Positions 8,659 to 16,944 of a stretch of 54,888 bases of DNA are shown here, one piece after another (the first letter of the stretch is position 1; every line of letters starts with the position of its first letter). The position numbers were made by a program, and so were the translations under genes. The notes beneath the pieces are model-generated. The model searched no databases, had not been told where the DNA came from, and saw only the letters and a list, made by a program, of their open reading frames with translations. Source of the DNA: Tardiphaga sp. (GTDB lineage Bacteria; Pseudomonadota; Alphaproteobacteria; Rhizobiales; Xanthobacteraceae); assembly GCF_028290495.1 (NCBI RefSeq), contig NZ_JAQGJT010000166.1:1-54888 (forward strand). Direction: 5' to 3'.

Positions 8659-8943
8659 TTACGCAGCGTCGGACGTCCGACCGGCTCCCGTCCGGAGATG
8701 CTCGTCGGCCAATTGACCGATTATCCGGTCCGCCAGACGATTGGCGTGCACCCGGCGCTGTTGGCCGTCGGCATCGTCTCCACCGTACGAGGCCTTCCGA
8801 AGCAACTGCAGTGCGACGACGATCGGATATTCCCAGGCCGAGAACTGGACGGCAAACGCCGTCTGGCGGATGTAATGGAGTGCGTCAAGTAGGTTGACTA
8901 TACCAGCCTTTACCGCTCCATTGCTTCGTTCTTGCGCGATCAC
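8659..8943 (-). CDS. Conserved hypothetical protein
   Basis: A 94-residue protein without recognised domain, probably cytosolic. It is helix-rich, with HYIRQTAFAVQFSAWEYPIV followed by VALQLLRKASYGGDDAD and HANRLADRIIGQLADEHL. Third codon positions favour G/C from about codon 25 onward, unlike the overlapping + strand frame at 8461-8892, which is why I prefer this strand. There is no clear ribosome site before the ATG. It could be the 3' part of a longer gene damaged by the adjacent integrase. Confidence 0.45.
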   Translation of the reverse strand: MIAQERSNGAVKAGIVNLLDALHYIRQTAFAVQFSAWEYPIVVALQLLRKASYGGDDADGQQRRVHANRLADRIIGQLADEHLRTGAGRTSDAA

Positions 8944-9109
8944 CGCCGGTCGCTGTCGATTCTGTGACCGCTAACCTTCGATCAAGATCGTGTGGCTACG
9001 CCGGGACGAGTCAGACTTGGGCCCGACGGTTTGCCGGAGGGCGGCCGTTTTTGCCAAACCCTACAGCCCTGCTGAAATCACAAAAAATGCTTTGTGAAGT
9101 GATTGTGGC

Positions 9110-10117
9110 CTAGGGGCTTTTGCCGGCTACTTTGTTGATCGCCGCCATCACCTGGTCCGTCGCTGTCTGATGGATCATGTGGCCGTTTTGAGCAACGCGG
9201 TGAAACGCACTCTGACAAATGTCGGAATGCAATCGGGCCGATTGCTTGTCGATGTCTATCAGCCGGTCGTCCTCGCCCGCAATGATGACTACAGGCATCT
9301 TCAACTCCCCATAATTGTCGTGGAAATGGAAGGCATCCGGAATCATTAGCGCCGACTCGGCGGCCGAAGAGCGGATTTGCGAAGGACGAAGCGCCATCTC
9401 TTTCGGGAACCGCTCGAACTTGGATGGCGCCGACTTGGGTCCGAAGATCTTTGCCATCATAAGCGGCCACATCAGCCGGCTGATCATGGGCGAAACCGTG
9501 TGACCCATGATATCGCCCACAACAGGGAAAGCCGGGGCGGACATGGCCACGACGTCCGGACGCAGGGTGGGATAGTAGTAGCCCGAGGCGAGAACTAAGC
9601 CGCGCACAAAGTTGGGAAACTTGAGAGCCAGGGCGGCCGCGACCGATGCGCCCCAGGAGTGCCCGAGTACGATGGCCTGTGAAACACCGAGCCGCGTGAG
9701 CGCGCGCTCGATTAATTGCGCCTGTGCATCGGGCGTCCAGATGACGTTCCGCGGCCGGCTGCTGTGGCCAAAGCCGGGACGGTCGATGATAATGACCCTG
9801 TAGTTCTTGGCAGCAAGATCGACCAATCCGCTGGATTCGAAGTCCTGGATCATGCTGCCGTTGCCATGCAGAAGCACCAGCGGCTCGCCGGAGCCTCGTT
9901 CCACGTAGTGCAGCCGGACACCGTCCACATCAAGGAACTGGCCGGCTGGCGGATTGTCGTGCTCTGCTTTTTTCGCAAGATGACGATTCAGAAGCGCGGC
10001 CGCCGCCAGCGCTCCTGCTGCAACAACTGCGGCGACCGCATAGGAAGGTCCCGCTGCAACGTTCCGGTTTCGGCTAACGGATGTCGGAAGCCGGCTTAAT
10101 CGATTCATCGGGGTCAT
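9110..10117 (-). CDS. Alpha/beta-fold hydrolase, membrane-anchored
   Basis: A 335-residue hydrolase of the epoxide-hydrolase/haloperoxidase-like branch. Residues 25-44 form one hydrophobic segment that should anchor or export it. The core begins at about residue 60 (FLDVDGVRLHYVERGSGEPL). The oxyanion loop is HGNG (84-87), the nucleophile elbow GHSWGAS gives Ser154, GEDDRLID holds the acid Asp, and QNGHMIHQ the catalytic His. The start ATG at 10117 is chosen because an EcfG-type promoter lies just upstream and the longer frame to 11023 runs antisense through the DUF892 gene. Substrate unknown. It diverges from the DUF892 gene, and both have the same promoter type. Confidence 0.85.
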   Translation of the reverse strand: MTPMNRLSRLPTSVSRNRNVAAGPSYAVAAVVAAGALAAAALLNRHLAKKAEHDNPPAGQFLDVDGVRLHYVERGSGEPLVLLHGNGSMIQDFESSGLVDLAAKNYRVIIIDRPGFGHSSRPRNVIWTPDAQAQLIERALTRLGVSQAIVLGHSWGASVAAALALKFPNFVRGLVLASGYYYPTLRPDVVAMSAPAFPVVGDIMGHTVSPMISRLMWPLMMAKIFGPKSAPSKFERFPKEMALRPSQIRSSAAESALMIPDAFHFHDNYGELKMPVVIIAGEDDRLIDIDKQSARLHSDICQSAFHRVAQNGHMIHQTATDQVMAAINKVAGKSP

Positions 10118-10178
10118 GCTCACACCAGGGTGGCTACACGAAATGTCGGCCACCCGACAAATGTTGCAGTGCAAGTCG

Positions 10179-10203
10179 AACCGCCCGCAGCACGCTTCGT
10201 TCC
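10179..10203 (-). promoter_or_regulatory. EcfG-type promoter of the alpha/beta hydrolase gene
   Basis: On the minus strand GGAAC (10203-10199), a 16-nt spacer and GGTT (10182-10179). This matches the general-stress sigma-factor consensus GGAAC-N16/17-CGTT in all but one -10 base. The start codon is 61 nt further on. Confidence 0.6.
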
Positions 10204-10301
10204 TCAATGGGCTTCGGACAAGTTGCGGCTTCAGGCCGCATATGAGGCCACCGCTAGAGAACTCGCGTGGTCCGTTGGCAACGAGGCACTTCAGGGAATT
10301 C

Positions 10302-10326
10302 GGAACAAACACCCGACTTCGCGGTT
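10302..10326 (+). promoter_or_regulatory. EcfG-type promoter of the DUF892 gene
   Basis: GGAAC (10302-10306), 16-nt spacer, GGTT (10323-10326), 31 nt before the DUF892 start codon. It supports the start at 10358, not the longer frame from 10130. Confidence 0.65.
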
Positions 10327-10357
10327 GCTGGAGTCCAATGCATGGAGGAGTCCGGAA

Positions 10358-10870
10358 ATGGGCATTTTCACCAAAGACATCAAGACGATGGAAGATCTGT
10401 TCCTGCACCAGTTGGAGGACATCTATTACGCGGAACAGCAGCTCACGAAGGCCATTCCTAAAATGGCCGAGATGGCGACAAATGCCGACCTGAAGGCCGG
10501 CCTCAAGTCGCATGTGATCGATACGCAGAACCAGATCGAGCGTCTGAATAAGGTTTTTGCAAAGCTCGGCCAGCAGCCTAAAGGCGCGGACTGTCCTGCT
10601 ATTGACGGCCTGATCAAGGAGGCCAACGCCACCGCGGGCGAGATCGAGGACAAGGCCGTCTTGGACGCGGCCATCGTCGCCAATTCTCAAGCTGTCGAGC
10701 ACTACGAAATTTCCCGCTACGGCACGCTGATCGCATGGGCGGAAGAACTGGGCCATGACGACGTCGTCCGGCTTTTGACAACAAATCTCAACGAGGAAAA
10801 GGCCGCGAACACCAAGCTGAACGGCGTGGCGCTCCGCAAGGGCGTGAACAGAAAGGCTTCTGCTGCGTAG
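10358..10870 (+). CDS. DUF892/YciF ferritin-like stress protein
   Basis: A 170-residue four-helix-bundle protein of the YciE/YciF (DUF892) family. The N-terminal MGIFTKDIKTMEDLFLHQLEDIYYAEQQL is diagnostic, and HYEISRYGTLIAWAEELG near residue 120 supplies the conserved Glu/His positions expected of a ferritin-like di-metal site. Biochemical function is not established; relatives are induced by osmotic and general stress. A GGAGGAG ribosome site at 10344-10350 fixes the start at 10358. A strong rho-independent terminator follows at 10896. A second DUF892 domain occurs in the window as part of the Mn-catalase fusion. Confidence 0.9.
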   Translation: MGIFTKDIKTMEDLFLHQLEDIYYAEQQLTKAIPKMAEMATNADLKAGLKSHVIDTQNQIERLNKVFAKLGQQPKGADCPAIDGLIKEANATAGEIEDKAVLDAAIVANSQAVEHYEISRYGTLIAWAEELGHDDVVRLLTTNLNEEKAANTKLNGVALRKGVNRKASAA

Positions 10871-10895
10871 GGCGGATGCACCCCACAAACGCAGG

Positions 10896-10924
10896 AAAGG
10901 CCCCGGGCGATGTCGGGGCCTTTT
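10896..10924 (+). terminator. Rho-independent terminator after the DUF892 gene
   Basis: A 10-bp perfect stem (AAAGGCCCCG / CGGGGCCTTT) with an 8-nt loop is followed by TTC. It sits 26 nt after the stop codon of the DUF892 gene. Confidence 0.85.
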
Positions 10925-11312
10925 CGTTGTCGCGTGCAAAGAGTGCGGCAACGCCCATGCCGGGATGCTGATGAGCTCTGTCGATCTCGAACGCACGAAC
11001 GTTTCACTGGACAATCTGGCCACACATGCCTTTTTCGTCGTAGATCAGCGGCACATAAAATGGCTAGAATTCGTACGGTTTGCGGCGTTGTCTTCAGCCT
11101 TCTGCCTGCTGTCTCGGCAGTGCGAAACAAAGATTGATGATGTGACGGGTCGGTGACCGCTGGCTGCTATGAAGCAATTAGAGGCGTGGGTCAGCACAGA
11201 TCTTCGACGCGGGCATGTGTCTCGGCATCATCAACGGCCTTAATTATCTCAGACCTGGTCCGCTAAGCGCCAAAAGGCGACATGAATGCTTGAGGCCGAA
11301 ACTCCGGCGGCC
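10925..11312. other. No gene seen
   Basis: About 390 bases between the DUF892 terminator and the small-gene remnants. Short frames exist on both strands but none has coding character, a ribosome site or a recognisable motif. Confidence 0.5.
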
Positions 11313-11482
11313 TTACTCGTTGCGAGTCAACGTCGCTATCTTCCGAGCTGCCAAAGCTGCGTCGTGCCCGTCCAGTAGCTGCTTGGCGCACTCCTTAGCG
11401 GCCTCTTGATGCTCGCAGACTAGATCGACCTGGCTCTGGATATGATGTCCGGCCCTATCAGATTGGCGCGATATTCGTTCAT
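11313..11482 (-). pseudogene. Small conserved protein with VDGHDVELW-type motif, frameshifted
   Basis: From ATG at 11482 the frame reads MNEYRANLIGPDIISRARSI-stop. Shifting frame there continues as HIQSQVDLVCEHQEAAKECA, KQLLDGHD and RKIATLTRNE-stop. I recognise this as the roughly 60-residue Bradyrhizobium family whose intact members read IGPDGHI, then DEAAKERAKQLVDGHDVELW. This copy has a frameshift after GPD and small deletions in the DGHD region, so it is inactive. Its ATG overlaps the stop codon of the chimeric fragment upstream by 4 nt (ATGA), suggesting the two families once formed an operon. Confidence 0.6.
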
Positions 11483-11650
11483 GTTGGCGGCGCAAGCCCC
11501 GGTGAGGTTAGCCACTCGTTGATATGTGAGGTTATCTTCCGATCAACCTGCCATAGCTCCACGTCGTGCCCATCTACTAACTGCTTGGCGCATTCTTTAG
11601 GGACCTCTTCATAGCAGACTAGATCCGGCTGTGGATAATCACCGGGTCCG
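11479..11650 (-). pseudogene. Chimera: second copy of the DGHDVELW family fused to the tail of another small family
   Basis: One minus-strand frame runs from about 11650 as GPGDYPQPDLVCYEEVPKEC, AKQLVDGHDVELWQVDRKI and then abruptly INEWLTSPGLAPPT-stop. The first half is a better preserved copy of the protein family found again at 11313-11482. The ending NEWLTSPGLxPP is the C-terminus of a different small family common in Bradyrhizobium. The 5' end is cut at about 11640-11650, exactly where the + strand histidine kinase begins. Recombination between two repeats of the first family could explain the chimera. Confidence 0.6.
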
Positions 11651-12656
11651 CAACATCCTCGGCCTCGTGCGCGGTCTCATTTCTCAAAGCGCCGCCACCG
11701 CGATCGATATCCGCGCATTGGTGGAAAGCCTCGACCATCGTATTCGGCCCCTGGCAAGAGCGCAGGACCTTTTGACATCGAGCGACTGGACGCCGCCGCC
11801 GCTGCATTCGCTGCTTTCGGCGGAAATCGAGACCTACGGCAAAGTCGAAGATCGTCTGATATTGATTGGTTCGGAAGTGATGTTGCAGCCGAGAGCCTTC
11901 ACGCCGATGGCCCTGGTCGTGCACGAACTTGTAACCAATGCGCGAAAATACGGAGCGCTTTCCGTGCCGGGCGGGCAGATAACCGTGACAACATCCAGCG
12001 ACGAGATTGGTAATGTCTCCGTGACATGGGTCGAGACTGGCGGACCGGCCGTCACGGCTCCCATTCGTAAGGGCTTTGGAACGACTGTTTTAGCGCAAGT
12101 GATACCGTTCGAACTGAACGGCACCAGCACGCCGCGGTATCATACGCTCGGCTACTGCTTCGACATAATTCTTCCAGCGGCAGTCGCCCAATGTGTGGAA
12201 CGACCTGCCGACGTGCAGCAGCCGTTGGACGAAGGCATCGCTGCCAGCCCTGCCGACATCAAACGCTTGGTGAGCAGATGCCTGCTTGTTGAGGATAACC
12301 TATTTATCGCAGTCGACGCCGAAGACCTGTTGCGCTCGCTGGGAGCCGAAAGTGTAGTAATCGCAAATTCAGTCACCGGTGCGCTAACTATTCTTTCAAC
12401 ACAAGCTTTCAGTTTCGCGCTTTTGGACGTCAGCCTCGGTCCGGAGAATAGTCTGCCCATCGCACGGTACGTAAAGGCCCACTCCATTCCGTTTGCGTTT
12501 GGAACTGGCTACGGCGAAGACCTTACGATGGGCGATGCCCTTGCAGACGTGCCGATCATCACCAAGCCCTATCATCGCGTTTCAATGCTGAAAGCCTTGG
12601 AAAAACTCATCGTTCCGAATGCCGTTGCCCCAGAGCATGGTCGTTGCTCGATGTAG
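11631..12656 (+). CDS. HWE-family histidine kinase with C-terminal receiver domain, 5'-truncated
   Basis: A 341-residue frame that starts inside the dimerisation helix: the phospho-accepting His is residue 4 in DNHRVRNILGLVRGLI. It then has the HWE/HisKA_2 ATPase domain, with N-box VVHELVTNARKYGALSVPGG and G-box RKGFGTTVLAQ, and from about residue 215 a receiver domain (RCLLVEDNLFIAVDAEDLL; phospho-acceptor Asp in ALLDVSLG; conserved Lys in IITKPY). HWE kinases normally have PAS or other sensor domains before the His; here the upstream DNA is an antisense fragment of a small gene, so the sensor has been lost. The GTG at 11631 is only a formal start. It may be silent or a fragment; related kinases often feed the PhyR-EcfG stress pathway. 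Confidence 0.7.
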   Translation: MDNHRVRNILGLVRGLISQSAATAIDIRALVESLDHRIRPLARAQDLLTSSDWTPPPLHSLLSAEIETYGKVEDRLILIGSEVMLQPRAFTPMALVVHELVTNARKYGALSVPGGQITVTTSSDEIGNVSVTWVETGGPAVTAPIRKGFGTTVLAQVIPFELNGTSTPRYHTLGYCFDIILPAAVAQCVERPADVQQPLDEGIAASPADIKRLVSRCLLVEDNLFIAVDAEDLLRSLGAESVVIANSVTGALTILSTQAFSFALLDVSLGPENSLPIARYVKAHSIPFAFGTGYGEDLTMGDALADVPIITKPYHRVSMLKALEKLIVPNAVAPEHGRCSM

Positions 12657-12742
12657 GTCGTAGTTCATGTCCGCTTGTTATTCGCGTCGATTTTGGCATC
12701 TCCGGGATATCTCCGCTTACGGGGTAACCGGAGCCTCGAATC

Positions 12743-12930
12743 ATGCGGCATGAACTCACGGACTTTGAATGGGCTGCTATCAGGTCGGTTCTGCCGAACA
12801 AGCCGCGTAGCATTCCCCGTGGCGCGTCCTGAACGGCATCTTTTGGGTCCTGCGCTCAGGCACTCCTGGCGCGACCTGCCAGTATACTATGGTCCCGCAC
12901 CACTTGCTATAATCGATTGCCGGCGATCAC
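12743..12930 (+). pseudogene. IS5-family transposase remnant
   Basis: ATG at 12743 gives MRHELTDFEWAAIRSVLP then NKPRSIPRGAS-stop. Shifted frames continue as VLNGIFWVLRSG and WRDLPVYYGP, the conserved N-terminal segment of IS5-type (IS1031-like) transposases. At least two frameshifts occur in 190 bp and the catalytic DDE region is absent. Confidence 0.75.
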
Positions 12931-12957
12931 TCTCGTCATCAGCTACGCTTAAATATA

Positions 12958-12982
12958 GGAACGACACCCAATCTCTGGAATT
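12958..12982 (+). promoter_or_regulatory. Possible weak EcfG-type promoter
   Basis: GGAAC (12958-12962), 16-nt spacer, AATT (12979-12982): full -35 match, but only the TT of the -10. It lies 20 nt before the ATG at 13003. Confidence 0.3.
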
Positions 12983-13002
12983 ATCTTCCCGAGAGGATGC
13001 AC

Positions 13003-13184
13003 ATGAATACACCGGCAGATGGAGACCCGCGCGAAACGCCTAACGACGATCCGCGCCAACAGACGGATTGGCCTTCTCATAAACAGACGAACAAGCGTGG
13101 AAGGGTAATCCTGAAAAGGAACAGCTCAACCCGAATCGGCCGGACATCGACCTCGAGAAATGGCAGCAATCCGACACGCACTAG
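13003..13184 (+). pseudogene. Small hydrophilic protein gene with a frameshift
   Basis: ATG at 13003 follows GAGAGG at the right spacing and reads MNTPADGDPRETPNDDPRQQ then TDWPSHKQT. A frame change at about 13085 gives TDEQAWKGNPEKEQLNPNRP then DIDLEKWQQSDTH-stop at 13184. The combined product (about 60 residues) resembles small Bradyrhizobium proteins with the DWP...W.GNPEKE pattern. As given, the gene is broken, either by a real indel or by an assembly error. The downstream 48-residue gene may be its operon partner. Confidence 0.5.
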
Positions 13185-13312
13185 ACGGTTGGGTGCTTGG
13201 GGCCCCTGGTTGCCGCCGCGGCTCGCTCGTCGATGGCAACGCCACGCTTTGACGCAGTTTCTCGCAGCAACCTAACTCCACACGGTGCGTTGGGGGTTAA
13301 GAGGAGGCGCAA

Positions 13313-13459
13313 ATGCCAGATGACAAAAGCCAGGGTATTGTTCGAACCGGTAGGGGCGAGGAACAACCCGCCGACAAAGAGCGGGCGCAGAAGGCGATCA
13401 AAACCGAGCAAGGCCACATGCCCGCACAGCCGGTAATCAAGAAGCCGGAGGGCAAATGA
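13313..13459 (+). CDS. Small hydrophilic protein, 48 residues
   Basis: MPDDKSQGIVRTGRGEEQPA ... KKPEGK: a charged, probably disordered cytosolic peptide of unknown function. It has a strong ribosome site (GAGGAG at 13301-13306) six bases before ATG, and G/C-rich third positions. It follows a frameshifted small gene of similar character, so the two may have been co-transcribed. Confidence 0.55.
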   Translation: MPDDKSQGIVRTGRGEEQPADKERAQKAIKTEQGHMPAQPVIKKPEGK

Positions 13460-13743
13460 GCAACCCACAGACGACTACGAACCGGTCACTAACATGGGCT
13501 GCCATGGCGGCCCTTCGTCAAGGACACAACGACCCCTCACCAGAAGGCAGATGTGAGACCTGAGCCCCACCAGGTACGGGCCCATTTTGCCGTCAGACCA
13601 GCCACGGGCTCGCATAATCCCAGGACCGGACGAAAGCCACAGAGTAAAATATCTCTTTCATCTCGCCGGCTAGTTTCCCGCTCATGATCGGCTTGGCCGT
13701 GAGTACGCAAAAACGTCGCGTTATGTGACGAGTAGAGGTCGTT

Positions 13744-15003
13744 ATGGAAACCGTCGAGGCATACTCGGCTAGAAAGAAAGAAGAACTCGATCTGCTGACC
13801 AGTTTGCTTGCCGATCCCTTAACGATTCGGTCTCCCAAATTGATCACCGAGGTGATCGAGCAAAAATTTCACCTTGCCGCAGCGCTTAAGGCTGAACATG
13901 TGCTTCATGACTGGGCCCTGACGGAAACGGCCTGGACGCATTCGCATCGGCCGCGGTCGGGCCCGTTTGAATTCGAATATGATTATCAACGCGCCGATCT
14001 GGAAGTTCGAGGTCCCTCGTTCTACGGGTTCGAGAAACAGTCAGGCAGCAAAACTGTTTATACAGGCTCGGGAATGGCCGCTATTTCGGCACTGCTGATG
14101 GCCATGGCTTCGATCTTCCCTGAGGCGGACATCGTCACCATGCCGAACTCCTACGGAGAGACGGCCGAGCTGATAGACGGCCATGCGAAGCATCTAAGGC
14201 GGATCGAGCTGGGCAGATCGCTCGCCGAAATCACAAGTTTTCGCGGATCGCGGCCCCGGATTTTGTTACTGGATTCTTGCACGTCGGTCGGCGCATTCGA
14301 GGCTATCGTCAAATGCGCTCAACCACTACTTGATCTTGTTGTGTTCGACACGACCTCTTTTTCCAGCGGCTCCGGCCACATTGTTCGAGCCTTGAACTGG
14401 GCCCACGATACAAAAATCCCAATTGTGTTGCTCCGTAGTCATACGAAGCTCGATTCTCTAGGGGTCGAATATGGTCGTCTGGGATCGATTGTCTTTGCCG
14501 GCTGTCCTAACGAGAAGAGATTTCCTCAAGACCTCCTGACTGAGACGCGCAACGCCGTCCGACTTTTCGGTGGCGCGGCGCTGCCGGCGCATTTTCCGCC
14601 TTTTGTGGGAGCTCCGGCTTATCGCTCGCTGACCAACAGGCGGGTAGCTGCCATATTGCGAAATAACCGAAGGGCGATGCGCCATTTTTCCGCGGCGCTT
14701 GCCAGTTCATCTGCCGAATTTCACTTCGCTCATGGTCTATACGTCACTCTGACTTCCGCAAGGACGCTCGACGAGAGCGAAGCGCGGGAAGTTGTCGCGG
14801 AGCTGTGTGCGGATATGGACCGCAGAGGCTTGCCGCTGCGTCACGCGGGAAGCTTCGGGTTCGATTTTGGCGCGGCAGAGTGGTCGAGAGACAGGGTCAG
14901 GGATCGATACGTGGTCAGGATCGCGGCTGCTGACCTGCCGACCTCACTGTGGGACGAGGTCGTCGCAGCAGTGGCCGTCTGGTGGAGAGCCCACGAGGGT
15001 TAG
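13744..15003 (+). CDS. PLP-dependent enzyme of fold type I (Cys/Met metabolism-like)
   Basis: A 419-residue cytosolic protein with the marks of a pyridoxal-phosphate fold type I enzyme, nearest in feel to the cystathionine synthase/lyase branch. TGSGMAAISALLMAMASIFP at about residue 105 matches the cofactor phosphate-binding turn, LVVFDTTSFSS supplies the Asp that pairs with the pyridine nitrogen, and LLRSHTKLDSLG places the Schiff-base lysine at Lys235. The first 90 residues are helical and unlike the classic enzymes, and overall conservation is low, so reaction and substrate cannot be stated. It stands alone: no biosynthetic partner lies nearby, and no stress-type promoter was seen. A bidirectional hairpin at 15140 separates it from the convergent catalase gene. 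Confidence 0.65.
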   Translation: METVEAYSARKKEELDLLTSLLADPLTIRSPKLITEVIEQKFHLAAALKAEHVLHDWALTETAWTHSHRPRSGPFEFEYDYQRADLEVRGPSFYGFEKQSGSKTVYTGSGMAAISALLMAMASIFPEADIVTMPNSYGETAELIDGHAKHLRRIELGRSLAEITSFRGSRPRILLLDSCTSVGAFEAIVKCAQPLLDLVVFDTTSFSSGSGHIVRALNWAHDTKIPIVLLRSHTKLDSLGVEYGRLGSIVFAGCPNEKRFPQDLLTETRNAVRLFGGAALPAHFPPFVGAPAYRSLTNRRVAAILRNNRRAMRHFSAALASSSAEFHFAHGLYVTLTSARTLDESEAREVVAELCADMDRRGLPLRHAGSFGFDFGAAEWSRDRVRDRYVVRIAAADLPTSLWDEVVAAVAVWWRAHEG

Positions 15004-15139
15004 GCCAAGCCCAGCGTGCAAAATGTTGCAAAGGATACGGAGGGCAACTCCGTACCTTCAGCCGGACCAAGTGATCCGCCCTTCAGAGGTAGTGTCACCG
15101 GGTGCAATTTCGGCCTAAGTGCGCCGCCGCGGCAAGGAG

Positions 15140-15165
15140 AGGCCGGCGCCGGGGCGCCGGCCTTT
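15140..15165. terminator. Bidirectional terminator hairpin between convergent genes
   Basis: A 9-bp stem (AGGCCGGCG / CGCCGGCCT) around CCGGGG, with TT on the + side. It lies between the PLP-enzyme stop (15003) and the catalase-fusion stop (15175), and can serve both. Confidence 0.65.
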
Positions 15166-15174
15166 ATGATCGAT

Positions 15175-16464
15175 CTAGACTTCTTCTGCTTCGTCGGCTT
15201 GCTCGATCGCCGCCGGCATTTTTGCCACCGACATCAGGGTTCGCGCCACCTGGTTCAACAACTGGTCCGCATTTTCCTCTTCCGCCAGCGACTGCGAGAG
15301 CAGTGCGACAACGGCGCTGTGGCGCAGCTGCTGGGCGAGATTTTTCGCGGTGGTATAACCGGAAATCTCATAATGTTCGACCCGTTGGGCAGTGCCGATG
15401 AGGGCGAGATCGGCAGAGGCGTCCTCCTTAGCCTTTCCTTCCTCCATGACCTCTTGACCCTCTTCGACCAGTCCCATCATGCCTTTGCAGGGTTTTGCGC
15501 GGGCCGTGACGCCAAGCAGAGAGAAGCACTCATTGATACGCTCGACCTGCTGCTCGGTTTCCTGAAGATGCAGATCGAACAGCTCCCGCAGCCGGTCAAA
15601 TCGCGCGGCCTTCGCCATCTTTGGCAAGGCCTTTAGCAGCTGTTTTTCGGCATGAAGGATGTCGCGCAATTCGTCGACCAAAAGGTCGTCCATACCGGTG
15701 GGAGCCGTCGGGGGCGAGCTCTCGGTCTTGATTCCATTGGAGGAGTCGCCGACCTGGTTATCTCCGAGCGCGGGGGAGCTGACGAATTCCCAGTCGCCTC
15801 CCTCATTCCACGGCCCGCGCGTATCAATCTCCCCCTCGTCCCCGGCGCCCGTGGAGTCGTTGAAGAACTGGTTCACAAGTCCGGGGGTCGGCGCAATCTT
15901 GCCGATCGAGAATGCCGGCTTCTTCATGCTCTCCAGCGCCGCCGCAAAGGCCTTCATGTGGGTGATCTCACGGGTCATCAGGAACTGCAGCGCATCCTTG
16001 GTTCCGGAATCGTCGCAGAAGTTGATCAGGCGCTCATACACGATCTTTGCCCGAGCTTCGGCTGCGATGTTACTGCGCAAATCGACATCCAGTTCGCCAG
16101 TAATCTTGAGATAGTCGGCCGTCCAAGGATTACCTTGTGAATTAAACAGATTGACCCCTCCGCCGCCGGCGATCGCGATCAGCGGGTCGGCCTCCGCCGC
16201 ACGCCGGTCGATCTTCGACGGCTTGAGATGCATCCGGGCAAGGCAACCGACAACTTCGAGATGGCTGAGTTCCTCAGTGCCGATATCCATCAGCAGATCT
16301 TTGCGATCCGGGTCTTCGCAGTTGAGCCCCTGGATCGAATATTGCATTGCAGCGGCTAGCTCGCCATTTGCGCCGCCGAACTGTTCAAGGAGCATGTTGC
16401 CGAACTTAACATCGGGTTCATCGACGCGCACGGTAAACATGAGTTTTTTTACATGATGATACAT
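15175..16464 (-). CDS. Manganese catalase fused to a DUF892/YciF domain
   Basis: A 429-residue fusion. Residues 1 to about 255 are a non-haem manganese catalase, which converts hydrogen peroxide to water and oxygen at a di-Mn site; the four-helix ligands are visible in NMLLEQFGGANGELAAAMQY, GTEELSHLEVVG, IAAEARAKIVYERL and TREITHMKAFA. After a Ser/Pro/Gly linker (about 255-275) a full DUF892 domain follows (MDDLLVDELRDILHAEKQLL ... RVEHYEISGYTTAKNLAQQL). Free-standing Mn catalases are about 270-300 residues, so the C-terminal domain is an addition. The start at 16464 (MYHHVKKLMFTVRV) matches the family N-terminus; the longer frame is rejected. A perfect EcfG-type promoter lies 41 nt upstream. 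Confidence 0.88.
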   Translation of the reverse strand: MYHHVKKLMFTVRVDEPDVKFGNMLLEQFGGANGELAAAMQYSIQGLNCEDPDRKDLLMDIGTEELSHLEVVGCLARMHLKPSKIDRRAAEADPLIAIAGGGGVNLFNSQGNPWTADYLKITGELDVDLRSNIAAEARAKIVYERLINFCDDSGTKDALQFLMTREITHMKAFAAALESMKKPAFSIGKIAPTPGLVNQFFNDSTGAGDEGEIDTRGPWNEGGDWEFVSSPALGDNQVGDSSNGIKTESSPPTAPTGMDDLLVDELRDILHAEKQLLKALPKMAKAARFDRLRELFDLHLQETEQQVERINECFSLLGVTARAKPCKGMMGLVEEGQEVMEEGKAKEDASADLALIGTAQRVEHYEISGYTTAKNLAQQLRHSAVVALLSQSLAEEENADQLLNQVARTLMSVAKMPAAIEQADEAEEV

Positions 16465-16504
16465 GAGGGAACCCTGCTGTAAGAAAGGGAAAAGATGTCC
16501 TTCC

Positions 16505-16529
16505 AACGGCATGGCGTCACCCTCGTTCC
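16505..16529 (-). promoter_or_regulatory. EcfG-type promoter of the Mn-catalase fusion gene
   Basis: On the minus strand GGAAC (16529-16525), exactly 16 nt, CGTT (16508-16505): a perfect match to the general-stress consensus, 40 nt upstream of the start codon. Confidence 0.8.
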
Positions 16530-16944
16530 GAAGCGAACGAAAGATATATGCACACGAGAAGGCGGTCGGGTCATGATGGCGTTTATGAAGCCGATCGTAC
16601 GTGCGTCGTCGAGCCCATGCCCATCCCGTCTGGATCCGGAATCGTGACCGCTTGCTATGGTTGGGCGTGTGAGAGTCAGCCTGTGGCCAGTAGGCCATGA
16701 GCAGAAGCTCGCCAGCTGGACCCGCCGGCTTGGCGGGCCGCTAGTTCGGCATAACGACCGTTTGAACCGGATTCTTCGCGGGACGCCCGACGTCGCCATG
16801 GCTTTCGGAGCTACCTCAACCGGCCACGTCCCGAAGATTTGCTAACCGACGAGTCGTCCCACAGGGCTGAGCAATGAAGCCCGGCAGTCGAGGAGCCTGG
16901 CCGTCACGCCGTCGACACATAAGGCCCTCGGTTTCGTTTCGGCA
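16530..16944. other. No gene seen
   Basis: About 415 bases between the catalase promoter and the DUF72 stop codon. Only short frames without coding character occur. There is no hairpin with a T-run. Confidence 0.5.

Noticed and set aside
9110..11023. A 637-codon minus-strand frame
   Set aside because: Only the last 335 codons are the alpha/beta hydrolase; the first 300 run antisense through the DUF892 gene, which has its own promoter, ribosome site and terminator.
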